Shown here: piece by piece, positions 1-11,385 of the stretch
Layout of the letters: every line of letters begins with the position of its first letter
Position numbering within the stretch: position 1 is the first letter of the stretch
Source: Kingdonia uniflora
Lineage: Eukaryota > Streptophyta > Magnoliopsida > Ranunculales > Circaeasteraceae
Direction: 5' to 3'
Length of the DNA: 64,000 nucleotides
Assembly (NCBI GenBank): GCA_014058105.1
Contig: JACGCM010000393.1
Location: 272,501-336,500, forward strand
Translations under genes and position numbers: made by a program
Notes under the pieces: generated by a model
Database searches by the model: none
Seen by the model: only the letters and a program-made list of their open reading frames with translations
What the model was told of the DNA's origin: nothing

Positions 1-347
1 TCTATGTGAGTCACTCGAAAAAAAAACTGCAATTCTCTTTTCTCAGGCCCCAGTAAAGGTGGGAGGCTCTGATACCAAAATGTTGGAAAACTCTGATTGA
101 AGAGTACTATGCAGACACAATTCAATAAACAAAGCTGAACAATATTCTGGATGAATGACTTAACTTCTTATTGAACAAACTTGGCCTTTATATAGGCTTA
201 CAATACTAACAAAATAGCTAAAAGAAAGCTAACGTGTTTAAAGTAAAATGGGCCACTAACTCTAAAGATTAGGGATTTATTGAAACATAAACAAAGACTG
301 GGTAAACATGACTCAGTCAAATCCTAAAAACAAGCAACAACCTTTCA
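1..347 (-). mobile_element. 5' end of a Ty1/copia LTR retrotransposon (cut by window edge)
   Basis: Read on the minus strand, a 267-bp LTR (81-347) starts TGAAAGG and ends TTTTCCAACA, so it has the TG...CA ends of an LTR. A TATA box (TATATAAAGG on the minus strand) lies near 190-200. Directly inside the LTR is a perfect match to the plant initiator-Met tRNA primer site, which fixes this as the 5' LTR of a minus-strand copia element whose body lies left of base 1. Bases 1-65 are untranslated leader. The base pairs just outside the LTR (ataat, 348-352) would be one copy of the target duplication; the other copy is outside the window. No coding part is visible, so the lineage cannot be named. 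Confidence 0.75.
66..77 (-). promoter_or_regulatory. tRNA-iMet primer binding site of the left copia element
   Basis: The plus strand reads gctctgatacca. Its complement TGGTATCAGAGC is the standard copia primer site for initiator methionine tRNA. It lies three bases from the LTR edge. Confidence 0.8.
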
Positions 348-1544
348 ATAATAATTAAAATTGCATGATCAAATTACATACTTTCAATATAGTAATTACA
401 TAATTCTTAAATAAATAAAGTTACTTCTACCTGCGATTAATAAAATGAAGTCGAATACGGATCACCTAATTCCTCCCTTCTCATATAAGTAAACAAGGGG
501 ATTTGAATTTCAGAAACTTCATCGTTTAATAAACCATTAGAGAGGTAAAGCATCAAATTATTAGAGTTTTTTGATTGATTTCTTCCTCCTTTAATATGTG
601 ATCAACGAACGAGAAGAATTTTGAGAAGCTATTATCTTCGATTAAGAGATTGGACACAATTTTGTTGAATAATATGTAGGTTTTAATGGCTCTATTAAAA
701 AATTAAGATACGACAGATTATTTGGCTCTCTACTCAATACCTTACAAATCAAACTTGGTCAATATCAAATCTATGTAGCATAGTATCCATTATTTTAATT
801 TTAAGATTTTGAATGTATAAGATCAAACCAAATATATTAAAAGCCATCATTTCCCTTGACACACGAGTTACAATTTTTTGGTGTGCATTATAGCAATGAT
901 ATAATTTTTGAACTTTCTCTCAAATGGTCACCACAACATGCTATTTTAATTATAACAATAACTTACATAGTGGTCAATCTCTTCAAATGTGAACCCCCAT
1001 ACAATGTTGCTCTCCAATAATCAATGTTTATGATGAGGGGTGTTTTGCAAGAATCCAATTAATATATGCACCCAATTTGTGTCATTCAAAGTTTCCTCCT
1101 GTTACAACTCTCGTACGAATTCAAAAAAAATATACTACCACATTCAAATTCCAACAAACCGCAAATGCCACTTAATGCCTTTCTTCAATAAATACAAATA
1201 TTATTCACACTTATGTCTAAATATTTTATGAGCATAACGGTCTAGCACGCGCGTTAGCGTGTGCCTTAGTGCTTGTATATACTAACAAGATGGCATATTA
1301 CTGCTTAAATGTTTAGCACATCAATTAAGCCTGTTTTTCAAAAGATAGGGGGTTGTGTTGGCAGATTTCATCATATTTGGACTAAAATTCAAAGGATATG
1401 TTAGCAGATTTCATTACATTTGGACTAAAATTTAAAGGATAGTTAACATAGAAAAAATATTATATGATAAAAGTTAATCTGACCCGAGGGGGTCCTTTGG
1501 TATGTGAATAACTTTGAAAATAACTTATCTGGGCTAAATTGGTT
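348..1544. other. Non-coding AT-rich stretch
   Basis: No supported gene. It holds AT-rich sequence, a 43-bp two-copy tandem repeat (separate entry) and a small GC-rich imperfect palindrome around 1245-1265. Short open frames here have no recognisable content. Confidence 0.5.
1361..1445. repeat. Two-copy 43-bp tandem repeat
   Basis: The segment beginning gcagatttcat at 1361 recurs at 1404 with a few substitutions. Both copies share the core tttggactaaaat. Confidence 0.75.
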
Positions 1545-1558
1545 ATAGCATGGTAGTT

Positions 1559-3174
1559 TTTTTGTTTGTTTTTTATTGGTAAACCATAAATTATTTAAAC
1601 AACGGCTACTACAAAAGTGGATTTATCTCCTACGAGGGCCTCTTGAAGCCACTCGGGGGGAGAATCACACCAAGTCATACAAAAGTTGTCATCTATGGGC
1701 CTAGAGGCAAGCGCATGGGCAACTGAGCTCGCACTACGCGGAGCATATATAATACATATATCAACAAAATTACAGAAAAGAGCTAGACAGTCCTGAAGGA
1801 TTGCTTTGGTCGTCCACGATACCACTGCATATCCATTCCCACAAAAAGAGCTGATCGCTTCAGCATCAGTTTCAATTATTACCCTCTGTACACCTCGCTC
1901 TCTGGCCCAGAGAATGTCGCCTAACACTGCTAATGCTTCCCCTCTTCAATCGTTGTAAATCTGCAGGTAGAAGCTCGGGCTGCACCAAAAACATTTAGAT
2001 TATCTCGAATGACTAAACCAATGTCATTAAATTGTTTATCTTTACAGAATGAGGCATCAACGTTAATTTTTTCCCAGCCACAGAGCGGGATACTCCATGG
2101 AACCTTGATAGACAATCGTTTTAACCGACAGATCGGTGCATCATCAATGATTTTATTGATGACAGAAGAGATGCAAAGTGGATTTTGTACTTTGTTTTGA
2201 AAGACAGTGTCACATCGCGCTTTCCAAACCAACCAGGAAAGGGAAACAAACACAAGGGTCAAGAGGTCGCGTTCGATAGGCCAGTCCATAGACGGGGAGA
2301 TCCACTGGGTAATCCACTCCTTTACAAAAAGATTGGCAAACCGATAGAGTAAACCTCTTAGAGACGTACCGAACCAGACTGCCCGTGTAAAGGGACAGTT
2401 CAGGAGGATATGGAAAAAAAATTCCACTGTGCCCCGCATAAAGGACACGAGAGATCACTAAGGGCCAAACGATCCGTAATTTTGGCTCTACAAGGGATCA
2501 TATCGCGGATACACTTCCACGCAAACATCTGGGCCCTGGGGTTTGCTTTACTATGCCACAGTTTCAGCAGGGTCTGTGAGGGCCACTCCAGCACCTCCAA
2601 CGAGGATCCCGACATAATTGCACGATAGGACGATTTAATAGAAAAATACCCATCTTTGGAGGGCCCCCATTAAAGTTCATCCTAACCACCCAGCCGGGGG
2701 AAGAAAATTCGAGAAATAAGGTCGGCCGAGGCATCGTCACACCATTTATGGAGTTCCCCGATCTGCCACAACTGTAAAATGGGGTCAATAAAGTGGCCCA
2801 CCAATTGTGGGCCCAATTCCACCGTAACACCCGCCCGAGGACTAGGCTTTCTCCCCACGACTGAGGGAATCCAGAAGTCATGCCATAAATTTATACGAGT
2901 CCCGGAGCGAACTTGCCAACAGGAGTTGGCCTGGACCATGTTGATCGCAGACTGTACACTCTGCCACGTCCAAGAGACATCTGCTCTCTTTTTGGCATGG
3001 AGAATATCATACCCAGGGAAATATTTAGCTTTCAGGACCTGACTCCACAATTCTAAAGGTCTATTACCAGACCAATTTGGACAAGTGGGCTAAATTAGTG
3101 GCACCTGCCTCACGAATACCCAGGGCCCCCTCCCGTTTCGGCCGACAAACTTCCTTCCATTTTTTAAGGTACAG
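1559..3174 (-). mobile_element. 5'-truncated LINE (non-LTR retrotransposon) with TSD
   Basis: A minus-strand LINE tail is bounded by the exact 14-bp direct repeat atagcatggtagtt at 1545-1558 and 3175-3188. Beside the left copy is a T-rich run (1557-1577), which is the poly(A) tail seen on the plus strand. Coding sequence starts abruptly at the other boundary, as expected of target-primed reverse transcription that stopped early. About 1.6 kb of the 3' end of the element remains. The boundary at 3174 falls just after the end of the reverse transcriptase, in the region encoding the WKEVCRPK motif. Confidence 0.88.
1595..3170 (-). pseudogene. LINE ORF2 C-terminal remnant: post-RT linker, zf-RVT, RNase H
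   Basis: Read on the minus strand from 3170 down: a WKEVCRPKREGALG-type segment typical of the end of plant LINE RT; a linker with W-S-Q-V-L-K-A-K-Y-F-P and INLWHDFWIP (about 3050-2682); a zf-RVT zinc segment with WKCIRDMIPCRAKI and CPLCG (2615-2400); and an RVT_3 RNase H domain with INVDASF, ETDAEAI and RSASSVAHALAS (about 2080-1640). The frame is broken several times, for example near 2640, 2400 and 1928, so no functional protein is possible. In an intact LINE this protein copies element RNA into DNA at the target site. The RT catalytic core and ORF1 are absent because of 5' truncation. Confidence 0.85.
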
Positions 3175-3188
3175 ATAGCATGGTAGTT

Positions 3189-5290
3189 GACACTTGACAT
3201 AAAAAGATAATGATTGATGATGGTTGTCAGTGACAACTAATATGGTTAAGCGAGATTTAAACGTTCATGTTTTGTCTTGCAGGTTTTGATTTCGGTATTT
3301 ATGTACATTATAGAACCAGAATCGTTATTGGAAAAAAAAGAAAAAAGAATGCGATGTACATGATTGTTTTGATGTGTTCATTCATAACCGGATATATTCT
3401 ATCAGCGGACCTCTCGGTTGATTAGCTGAAAGTTTCCCAAGTGAGGCAGAGTTGGGGGGAACTCTTACAAAGACCATCTCGAGCTTGGCTTTCAATGTTT
3501 TAACATCCCAAGGTCTTTTGTGGGGCGCTTGCCAATTGCATGGGTTGATGTTTATCATCCTCTCCAACGTAGCAGTAGCCGTTCTTTTGTTTTTATGTCC
3601 TATTACCGGATACGACTGAAGAGAACCCCATACATCCATTTCGAACTCATTCTGTATGGAAAAGATACTTCAGAGGTACCTTCCAATCACTTAAATATTG
3701 ATGTTCCTTTCCTTCTATTGATAAATGGTTTCTGGTTCTTGCGCAGATTCTGATATTGAAAGGTGAAGGTACTTTCCTAACTACCAATCTTGCATGAGGG
3801 GTTGCTGAAGGGTGAATTTCCTAGAATTATTGTTGCTACTGACTCAAAGCTGATGGTGTCCTACTTTTGAGATGGGGTTGAGCCTCCTCGGAATGTTATC
3901 TTACTGCTCAAGCTATTAAAAAGATCATATTATGTTAAATGAATGTTTTTAGAGAAGCCAGTATGTTATTATAGATGTTGATTTAAATGATGGTTGATGT
4001 ACTAATTTTCTGGCCTCCTTTTACACTGTTTTCGCTCATATTGTTATATTAGAAGATTCATATAATTTTGATGTCACAACTAAAATTGAACAATATCCAG
4101 TTTTCGCTCATAAAAAGATCCCAATATATCTATGTTCTGCGTCATAGAACAATATCCAGTTTCCTGTGTTTCGATCCTAAAATTGAAAATAAAAAACCTC
4201 AAGAACATTACAAAGCAGTACGTGCTTAAAATCCACTTTAATTTTACTAAGTTGCATCAAGTAAGTTATAAAGCCCAGTTATGACCGATACAGTATCGGT
4301 TGTGGACGATAAGGTCCACAACGAAGTTTCTAAATAAAGTCAGCAAGTAGGGAACTTCGGTGTTGGGTGTGTAAAGATGAAGGTGTAGGTGTAAGACTTT
4401 ACCTTGTCACTTGGACGTCGGTAAATATATTTGAAAGACCATATCTAGAGGTCTTGTCACAGGCAGTGTCAAGGGCTATACCGCTATCCACCACAGTGAA
4501 ACTATCGCAATGCAACGAGTATTGTAGCAACAGTTGGAATGGCCATCGTCCGCCTATTTTATTTCCATGTAGTTGCAAGAAAAAATACTCATCAATAGTG
4601 ATACTGTCTTGATCTTAATCTCGATCTCAAGACTACTCAAAATTCTTAACAGTTTGTCAAAACCTGTCACACAATACTTTTCGACGCGCCAGTTGGATAG
4701 GGGCATATATATGTGTCTTTATTGGTTATGTGGCTAAATTTTGTTAGGAGTTAGATAGGTGACAATTAGTTTTTGAGATGTTGAAGGAGTTTTTAACACG
4801 AGTCTTGGTTTCTAGAGGTCAATACTCACTCTATTAGAGATGCTCATATGAAACTTTCGAGAAGCCAAGGCTGAACTTAAGTGAAAAACCTGTTTTTTTG
4901 CATACTATATAAATGCACAGCACAACCTCTTTAATGCACCACAAACTTTGGTCCCAAAATCCAAATTTTTTCTAATGTCAGCTATATAATTGCACAACCT
5001 CACAATTTTTGGCAGTCTTATGGATGTGCATTTATCTAGGTTTCATTGTATTTGAAAATTAACAAAGGAGGTGTCATTGACATTAAGTGTGGATTAAAAA
5101 AAAAAGTGCGGACATAGTGAGATACATGTCCAATGTGGACAAAGTCATTTGTTATTTAAATTGATTGTGCCTTGAAGATCACGAAGGAAGTTTTGGCAAT
5201 AGCCCGAAACAAATATGAGAACCATAGTTTGAGACGCTTAGCGGGAATGAGTTATAGGTGTTGTAACTTCGTTGGTAGATTCAATATAGG
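3189..5290. other. Intergenic stretch without supported genes
   Basis: About 2.1 kb of AT-rich sequence. Short open frames at 3382-3753 and 4367-4612 show no recognisable domain. Around 3830-3960 the plus strand has a weak resemblance to a MULE/FAR1-type transposase segment (FPRIIVATDSKL followed by a stop), too short and broken to annotate. No RNA gene was seen. Confidence 0.4.
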
Positions 5291-5293
5291 TAA

Positions 5294-5702
5294 GAGCATC
5301 TCCAACAGAGTGGTATGGTGTTACGTTTTTAGCATACTCTTGCAAAAACCACCTCCAACATGAGTATGGGATTCAACATACTCACCCCCATACCCCTCCA
5401 AAATATGCGAATTCTGAACTTGGCGAGGAGTATGTGCATACTGCCTAGGCGTTGAATCGTTCAGCGCCCAATAACTTTTTAAATACAGCTGTTTAAGGGA
5501 AAAATAATAATTAATAAATGTTAGGCGCTGAACCGTTCAGCGCCCAAGAAAAAATACATATCATTTGATTTTTTGGTGTTAGGCGCTGAACCGTTAAGCG
5601 CCCAGTAGAAAAACGTAATTTTCTGTTCGACCAAAACAGTATGCGATTCTGGAATACCGGTATGGTAAACCGGAACTGCATACTGTTCTGTTGGAGATGC
5701 TC
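5294..5702. mobile_element. PIF/Harbinger-type MITE with three internal hairpins
   Basis: The ends gagcatctccaacag (5294) and ctgttggagatgctc (to 5702) are perfect inverted repeats of 15 bp. They are flanked by the 3-bp duplication TAA (5291-5293 and 5703-5705). TWA duplications are the signature of PIF/Harbinger elements, and this terminal sequence is common in plant MITEs. The 409-bp element encodes nothing recognisable. Its centre carries three copies of a near-palindrome, ggcgctgaac-c-gttcagcgcc, at 5449-5470, 5524-5545 and 5582-5603. Confidence 0.85.
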
Positions 5703-5705
5703 TAA

Positions 5706-6311
5706 GAAATGATTGAAACATTGTTCTCCTAGGGAAGACTTGGGATTTGGAAGTGGTTGAAGCCAATATTGATGAAGCAAATGAAGGTTGGGTTTCCTTG
5801 TTTGTGTATGTTCACTCGACATGATTGTGATTATTCGAATTGTTGATGTGATGTCCAATGCTGATGTCTTTTAGATAAACACAGATAAGCACATTTAAAA
5901 AAACAGATGTATCGGGGTCATATGAGTATGTAAATTTTTTGCCCATAGACGGTATTGGAACCAAGGTTCAAACAAGAACCATGTCCTCTTTTATGAGAAA
6001 AAGAAACAAAGTTTCGGAACGGATATGTAACCTTTCAAGCATAATAAAAAGTGTCTCTATCTTAAAGTGGTCCTAGGCACCACAACTATATCAAGCATTC
6101 CTGCTAAAAAGTGGTAACATGTAGTAGTAGGCCATTCCATCCCACCATGCAAATTAAGCTCTATCGAAAGCACGACACATCCAACTTGGTACAAATTGTT
6201 CAAATCGCAAATGCACCATCTGCAATGCAACCATGTTTGTGGTCCTGCCGGACCATTACCCGCTAAATAATTTGTTGTCTCCCCCCTTGGTCATTGATGA
6301 GCCATCCGGTC
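5706..6311. other. Spacer between MITE and SINE
   Basis: No gene or RNA feature is supported here. Composition is ordinary AT-rich plant spacer. Confidence 0.4.
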
Positions 6312-6326
6312 ATGTTCGCCAACAAA

Positions 6327-6418
6327 CTGGATTATTGATTCAGTGGTAATGTGACCCACCTCATGAAAGATCATGAGTTCGAACCCTGAGGCTTCTTACA
6401 GTTATCTTAAAAAAAAAA
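6327..6418 (+). mobile_element. tRNA-derived SINE, short, with 15-bp TSD
   Basis: A Pol III A-box-like segment (gattcagtggta, about 6337-6348) is followed by a B box (gagttcgaaccc, about 6375-6386) and a short tail ending in oligo(A) at about 6409-6419. The 92-bp body is flanked by the direct repeat atgttcgccaacaaa (6312-6326) and atgttcaccaacaaa (6419-6433), which differ at one base. This is the structure of a plant tRNA-related SINE mobilised by LINE machinery. Confidence 0.82.
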
Positions 6419-6467
6419 ATGTTCACCAACAAATAACTCTTTCAGCCTGAACCAATAAATGATGTTA

Positions 6468-6805
6468 GAGCACTTGCAGCAGCTAGGTGAATTGTGACGT
6501 GGCGATGTGGATTTCTCAATCCATCCTCTTGAGCACCAATCTACCTCTTAGCAGCTAGGTGAATTGTCCACGTGTCCACCCATTTTCCACCCTCTGGGTA
6601 GATTTTTGGTGGATTGATGCCGTGCAATTCTCGTTGGGTAATGGACGTTCCAGATAAAGACACGTGGCCAGATCTCAGGTTTTTGTTTATGCCGCGCAAT
6701 TCAGAACTGCGTTGGGTAAAATCCACCTTAATTTTGGGCTCAACTACGGTTGGTGGATTTGGGATGAATTGGTGAAAATCCACCCTCCTACCGTTGTGGA
6801 TGCTC
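6468..6805. mobile_element. PIF/Harbinger-type MITE, more diverged
   Basis: The left end gagcacttgcagc and the right end gttgtggatgctc are imperfect inverted repeats. They are flanked by TTA at 6465-6467 and 6806-6808. The 338-bp body holds several inverted and direct short repeats, for example agctaggtgaattg twice (about 6483 and 6553) and tggtggatt motifs. No coding capacity. The family is likely related to, but not the same as, the MITE at 5294. Confidence 0.65.
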
Positions 6806-6808
6806 TTA

Positions 6809-8600
6809 GGGTAGCACAAATAAATGTCATAAGACGAAAAATAAAACAAAGGGAGACCATGGCTCTTCCCCTATATCTCTATTGCTCTCTAGAGTACATT
6901 ATAGCAAAATTTAAATGTGCAATTACTCAAATAATAAAGAGGAAAAAGAAGTACTGCTGGAGTTGAGTAGAGCTAAACTTCAAAATTTGCTGACAAAATA
7001 TCAAAGTAGCTAGTGTACAGTGTAGCAGAGTGCAGCGAGTTAACCGGGAGCAATTATTTGGAAGTACGATTCTTTTTACACGTCAACATCTATCTCTTAC
7101 TTTCACGGGACACCCTTGAATTTATTTTATTTATTTATTTTGTTTTTTTATTATTTTGTCAGGAGCCCTGGATGACTTCTGACAATTTGAATGAGAGAAA
7201 TAATAGGATCAGAGATACTCTTGGCCTGGTTTGGGTATTTGGATATAATAATACACTGTTATTAAGACTGCCCTTCTTGACTGTGTCAGGTCTGTAAACT
7301 AAACATTGTGATATGTAAGTAACGTAACGGAAGTTGGATCAACAAGTTGGATCAACGGTGTCGGCATCTTTATGTGTATCGTGTGAATCTCGAGGTGATT
7401 AAGCACTGAAGTAGCATATTTCCTAAATTCGACAAAGAGAAGCTAACGGAACTTAGTCGAATACATTCCATTATTCGAGAAGATGTTACATCTGCGACCA
7501 TAGTTATCGACTTACTAAAATAGTCGTTATGTTTGGTCAAATAGAGCCGCTGCAAGGAGATCCGCGAAATTTGCCTATTGCCCCTTAAAATAGGAAACTA
7601 TTTTATTTTTGTAATTGCTTGTATCTACTATAAATATAGGCAAATAATATATTAATCGGATCCTTACGTCCTTACCAAACAACAATTGTAATAACTAGCA
7701 AATTATTGGATTTTACACCGAAAACCTCATCGAGGTCGTGATTTTTCTCAGACTTTATTGAGTTCTACGTAAAATCTTGTGTGTTTAAGGTTATAATTAC
7801 ATATTCCTAACTAAATTATTGACGAAGATTATCCTCCCGAAAAACACGTCATTACAAACACGAATAGAGTTGACCAAAAGAGCGGCTGACCGTAAAAAAC
7901 GGTAAAATGGCTTGCTACAGGATGTATGGAAGGATACGGGACGGGAGTCGACTTCGAGAGGAAAATCACACTCGACATAGGAAAGGAGTGATCGACTGGG
8001 TGATACCAGGAAATAAAATGTTTAGGGCCATGTTGCATGTTGCATGTTGCATGTTGCAGGCCAATAGAATTTTGGGTTAAGACCATTAAATATCGCTACG
8101 CTGGTACTTATTTCACATTGCACCAGCCAACGTGCATTGTAGAGCAGTTGTACTTTAAATTGGCTCATTTGTCAACAAAAATAAGGGGAGGAGCCAAGTT
8201 TTATTCGCATAAGACTTCCATAAGTCTAATAATATCAGGACTATTTCCCATCCAAAGTGACCTAAACACATATTCAGACGCTAACACAAAACTTATATCA
8301 TCAAGAGTCGTGTTAAGCATCATAACACAATTAAAATACTTCTAAACACCTCGAGTGTCACTTCAGATTAATCCGAACACGTTCCCGATTTCTAACCTAG
8401 GACTTGTATCGCTTAACTCGAACCGGGCTACCCTTCTCTAATCCAACCAACTCCTTACCAGTAGAGGTCCATAGTTAAGTCCCAACTACGTGCAATTACT
8501 ACCAAAGAAAGGGAAACATTGGAAAAGATGGATAGAAGGTAAGAGAAGTGTATATATAAAAACAGCAAAAGAGAATCATGATCTCTAGTAATAGTACAGT
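6809..8600. other. Upstream intergenic region of the USP-like gene
   Basis: No gene supported. A segment at about 7560-7810 looks like the 3' part of a copia-type LTR (TATA-like tataaatatagg near 7630, then a motif similar to the end of TNT1-type LTRs, tctacgtaaaatcttgtgtg near 7765-7785), but no matching terminus, TSD or second LTR was found. A heptamer microsatellite lies at 8031-8058. Confidence 0.35.
8031..8058. repeat. (TGTTGCA)n microsatellite, four units
   Basis: Four uninterrupted copies of the 7-bp unit tgttgca. Confidence 0.85.
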
Positions 8601-8823
8601 GATGGTTTACTCATACTGTACCACGTCTGTGTTGTACATGTAATTTGGATGGATGGCCCCGTGAAGGGCCCTTAACTTTTACCCCCAAAAAGATAATAAA
8701 GATAGAAACCACCCTCATCTCCCTCCCCTTTAATATTTGTCCCTTCCCATCTTCTCCTTTTATCAGGCTCACATTGTGCAAAGAGAGAAAGAGAGAGACC
8801 CCATTGTGGGAAGAGGAAGAGAA

Positions 8824-9732
8824 ATGCCTAGCTCAAATTCTTTTTTGAGGCAGATTAGTGGGAGGGAGAGTTGGAACTCGGCATCAAAGAGATGGGGTAA
8901 CAAGAGTAACACTTATGGTGATGGGGTTGGTGAGTATTATGAGAAGAATATGAACATGTATGGTGGTTTTGGTGGATGTGAGCATGAGAGTGATAATGGT
9001 TTAGTGATGAGGAAGAGAGTGATGGTTGTGGTAGATCAATTTTCAAGTGCTAAACATGCTATGATTTGGGCACTTACTCATGTGACTAACAAGGGTGATC
9101 TCCTCACTCTACTTCACATAATCCCTCCAGATGTTTGTGATTCTGAGTCAACATCACCTTCCCTTGCTAATTCTCTTGGATCTCTTTGCAAAGCTTGTAA
9201 ACCTGAGGTAAGTTGTAGTAATTAGTCCATCTTTTGGTACAGACCCCATTAATCTTTGGGACAACAAACCCCATTAGCCTAATGTTGAATTTTCTTAGTT
9301 TTGCTTTGTGGGGGTATGTAAAGTTTGGATTTTTATTTAGTGGGGTTTGATTTGGGTTTGATTTGTTTATTAGGTGGAGATAGAGGCATTGTTGATTCGA
9401 GGACCAAAGTTAGCTACAGTGATGAGCCAAGTAAAGAAGCTTGAAGTGTCTGTTCTAGTTTTGGGTCAAAAGAAGCCCTCTTCATCACTCTTTAGCTGGT
9501 AGCTCTCTCTCTCTCTCTCTCTCTCTCTGAGTGTTGAATGCTGAGTGAGTTCTAATTATATATGTTTGAATGTAAAAAATGCAGCTTTTGTGGGGGCAAC
9601 AAATATGATTTTGTGGAGCAGTGTATTAACAATGCAGAGTGTCTGACTTTGGGGGTGAAGAAACAAAGTAGAGGAATGGGTGGATACTTGATCAGCTCTA
9701 GATGGCAGAAGAACTTCTGGTTATTGGCTTAA
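8824..9732 (+). CDS. Universal stress protein-like (adenine nucleotide alpha hydrolase-like) protein
   Basis: Three exons: 8824-9207, 9374-9498 and 9585-9732. Introns are GT-AG, and the joined frame is 657 bases with stop (218 residues). Exon 1 carries a basic N-terminal segment (FLRQISGRESW), a glycine- and tyrosine-rich stretch, then the USP fold start KRVMVVVDQFSSAKHAMIWA with the LLHIIP strand. Exon 2 has the PKLATVMSQVKKLEVSVLVLGQKK segment and exon 3 ends in the family-typical GYLISSRWQKNFWLLA. This closely resembles a plant-specific USP-like family of about 210-230 residues. The role is probably stress-related nucleotide or ligand binding, but no biochemical activity can be read from the sequence. 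The ATG at 8824 is chosen over an in-frame ATG at 8737 because MPSSNSFLRQ is a typical family start. Intron 2 begins with a (TC)n microsatellite (about 9503-9528) directly after the splice donor. Confidence 0.9.
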
Positions 9733-10447
9733 TTAGGACATAATTATTGAATAAAATTAGAGAGGTAATTGTAATATTGGGTCATCTTGTTCTTCTAGTT
9801 CTCTAACTCTTTAACTATGTAAAATAATCTTGTAGTTGTAACTCTAGACTGTAGTTCTAATATCAATGAATGACATCATAGTTGCAATAATGTTTCCATG
9901 TTTCGTGGTTGTGTTTCTTTGAGAGCCAATTTTTTTTTGTAGTTGTGTGTGTTCAAGATCTACCAGTAATGTAATGTGATGTAACTTATGTTTAGGCCAA
10001 TTTCAAGGTCAAGTTGGTGAAACCAAAACCAGGAAGAGAGAGATGGTTATGGTGGTGGGGATCATTTAAATTTAATTTTTGGAAGTACATGTAGATCAAC
10101 CCAAAAAATGGCAAATAAATTGTGTCCTGACAAAAATGGGCTTAAAGCCTAAAAGTGGGGGATTAGGTGAACTGGTGAAGTGTTTCAAGGAGCACAATCG
10201 TCAGATCTTGAACCAGACCAGAAGGTTACCAGATCCTGAAAGAACAGAATTTGATGCCTGGAGGCCAGACTAGAAACAAATATGAGGACCCACATTGTTG
10301 TAGAGCTTTTCCCTTGTCACACTACGATAATAGTGATAAAATGTTACTACAACTAATGGATGCAACTATGGGGAAGGTTAGTTCTTCTCCTTAGGGTTTA
10401 GGAAAAGCTGGTTATTTATTCTCTTAAAGGTCTAAGTTTGCAAAACA
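9733..10447. other. 3' flank of the USP-like gene
   Basis: Contains the likely 3' UTR of the upstream gene (T-rich and AATGAATGAC-type sequence around 9840-9880) and nothing else supported. A 64-codon frame at 10079-10273 has no recognisable content. Confidence 0.4.
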
Positions 10448-10450
10448 TTA

Positions 10451-10489
10451 GGCTCAGTTTGGTTCGAGGCAAACTGGATGCAAATGCAA
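10451..10489 (+). repeat. Left terminal inverted repeat of the PIF element
   Basis: 39 bp, complementary to 26943-26981 except for one base (caaactgg here, its complement reads ccaatttg there). The element-side continuation has repeated tgcaaatgcaa and gtgtttggtt motifs up to about 10700. Confidence 0.93.
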
Positions 10490-11071
10490 CAGTTTGTATT
10501 TTCAACCGATTGTAGGTGTTTGGTTCAACGTAAATTCAAGGGGAAGCAGTTGTAGGTGTTTGGTCTGTTGCAAATGCAAGTCAACTACAATCTTGGCTAC
10601 TTACATGTGTTTGGTTGGTTTTCATAAAGCAAATACAAAAAACTTGCAAGTGTTTGTTTCAATTAAAGTTATTCAATGCAAAAGCAAGGAACTTGCATTA
10701 TGTGCAAAATAGACTCTTTTTTTGTATTATGTTGCACTCAAAAATCTCTGCAACCTGATTTGCATCGAGTACTCTCTTTTCCCGCCAACAAATCTCTCTT
10801 CCCACCAAAAATATATTTCTTCCCACCAAAACAGTACCAATCGTGATCAATAAAATAAAAGCCCTTTTAAAACCAAACTCTTGGTTCTTCTACTTTTAAA
10901 CCCTCCAAGTTCAACAATCTCACATTAGGAAGTACATAGGTATATATATATCTCTCTCTCTGTCTCTTTGTTATTGTTTTTTCATCATAAAAATAGATTT
11001 CATATTTGGTAAATGAGAGCTTTCTTCAATTTCTAAATTAATTGATCAAGTTATGAGAAGATCTGATCATG

Positions 11072-11073
11072 TT

Positions 11074-11114
<41 letters not shown>
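11072..11114. repeat. (CT)n microsatellite
   Basis: About twenty uninterrupted CT units inside the PIF 5' region. Confidence 0.9.
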
Positions 11115-11116
<2 letters not shown>

Positions 11117-11385
11117 ATCCAAAAACGATTTTCAGAGTCCACCATCATCGATTTGAAGATTTCTGTAAGGTTTGATCGATACCCATCTTCTTTATTTCTC
11201 AAATGGTATAAATATTGAATGTTTGTTTTGAATTCAACCTTGTTTTAGTCTAATTTTGTTAGTTAATTTGGGTTTTTATGGTTGATTCGTTAGTCATTAG
11301 TACTTAAATAAGCTTCTCTCTAAGTTCGCTCAAGTCTAATCTTCACTTTGTTATGAATGTACTTCCATCTAACATGAAACTACTT

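Noticed and set aside
3382..3960. Possible MULE/FAR1-like transposase trace
   Set aside because: Only a dozen residues resemble the family. There are stops, and no inverted repeat or domain context.
5511..5858. Minus-strand frames running across the MITE edge
   Set aside because: They read through the non-coding palindromes and out of the element, so they are chance open frames.
8855..9046. His/Ser-rich minus-strand frame opposite USP exon 1
   Set aside because: Shadow of a Gly/Tyr-rich coding stretch on the plus strand.
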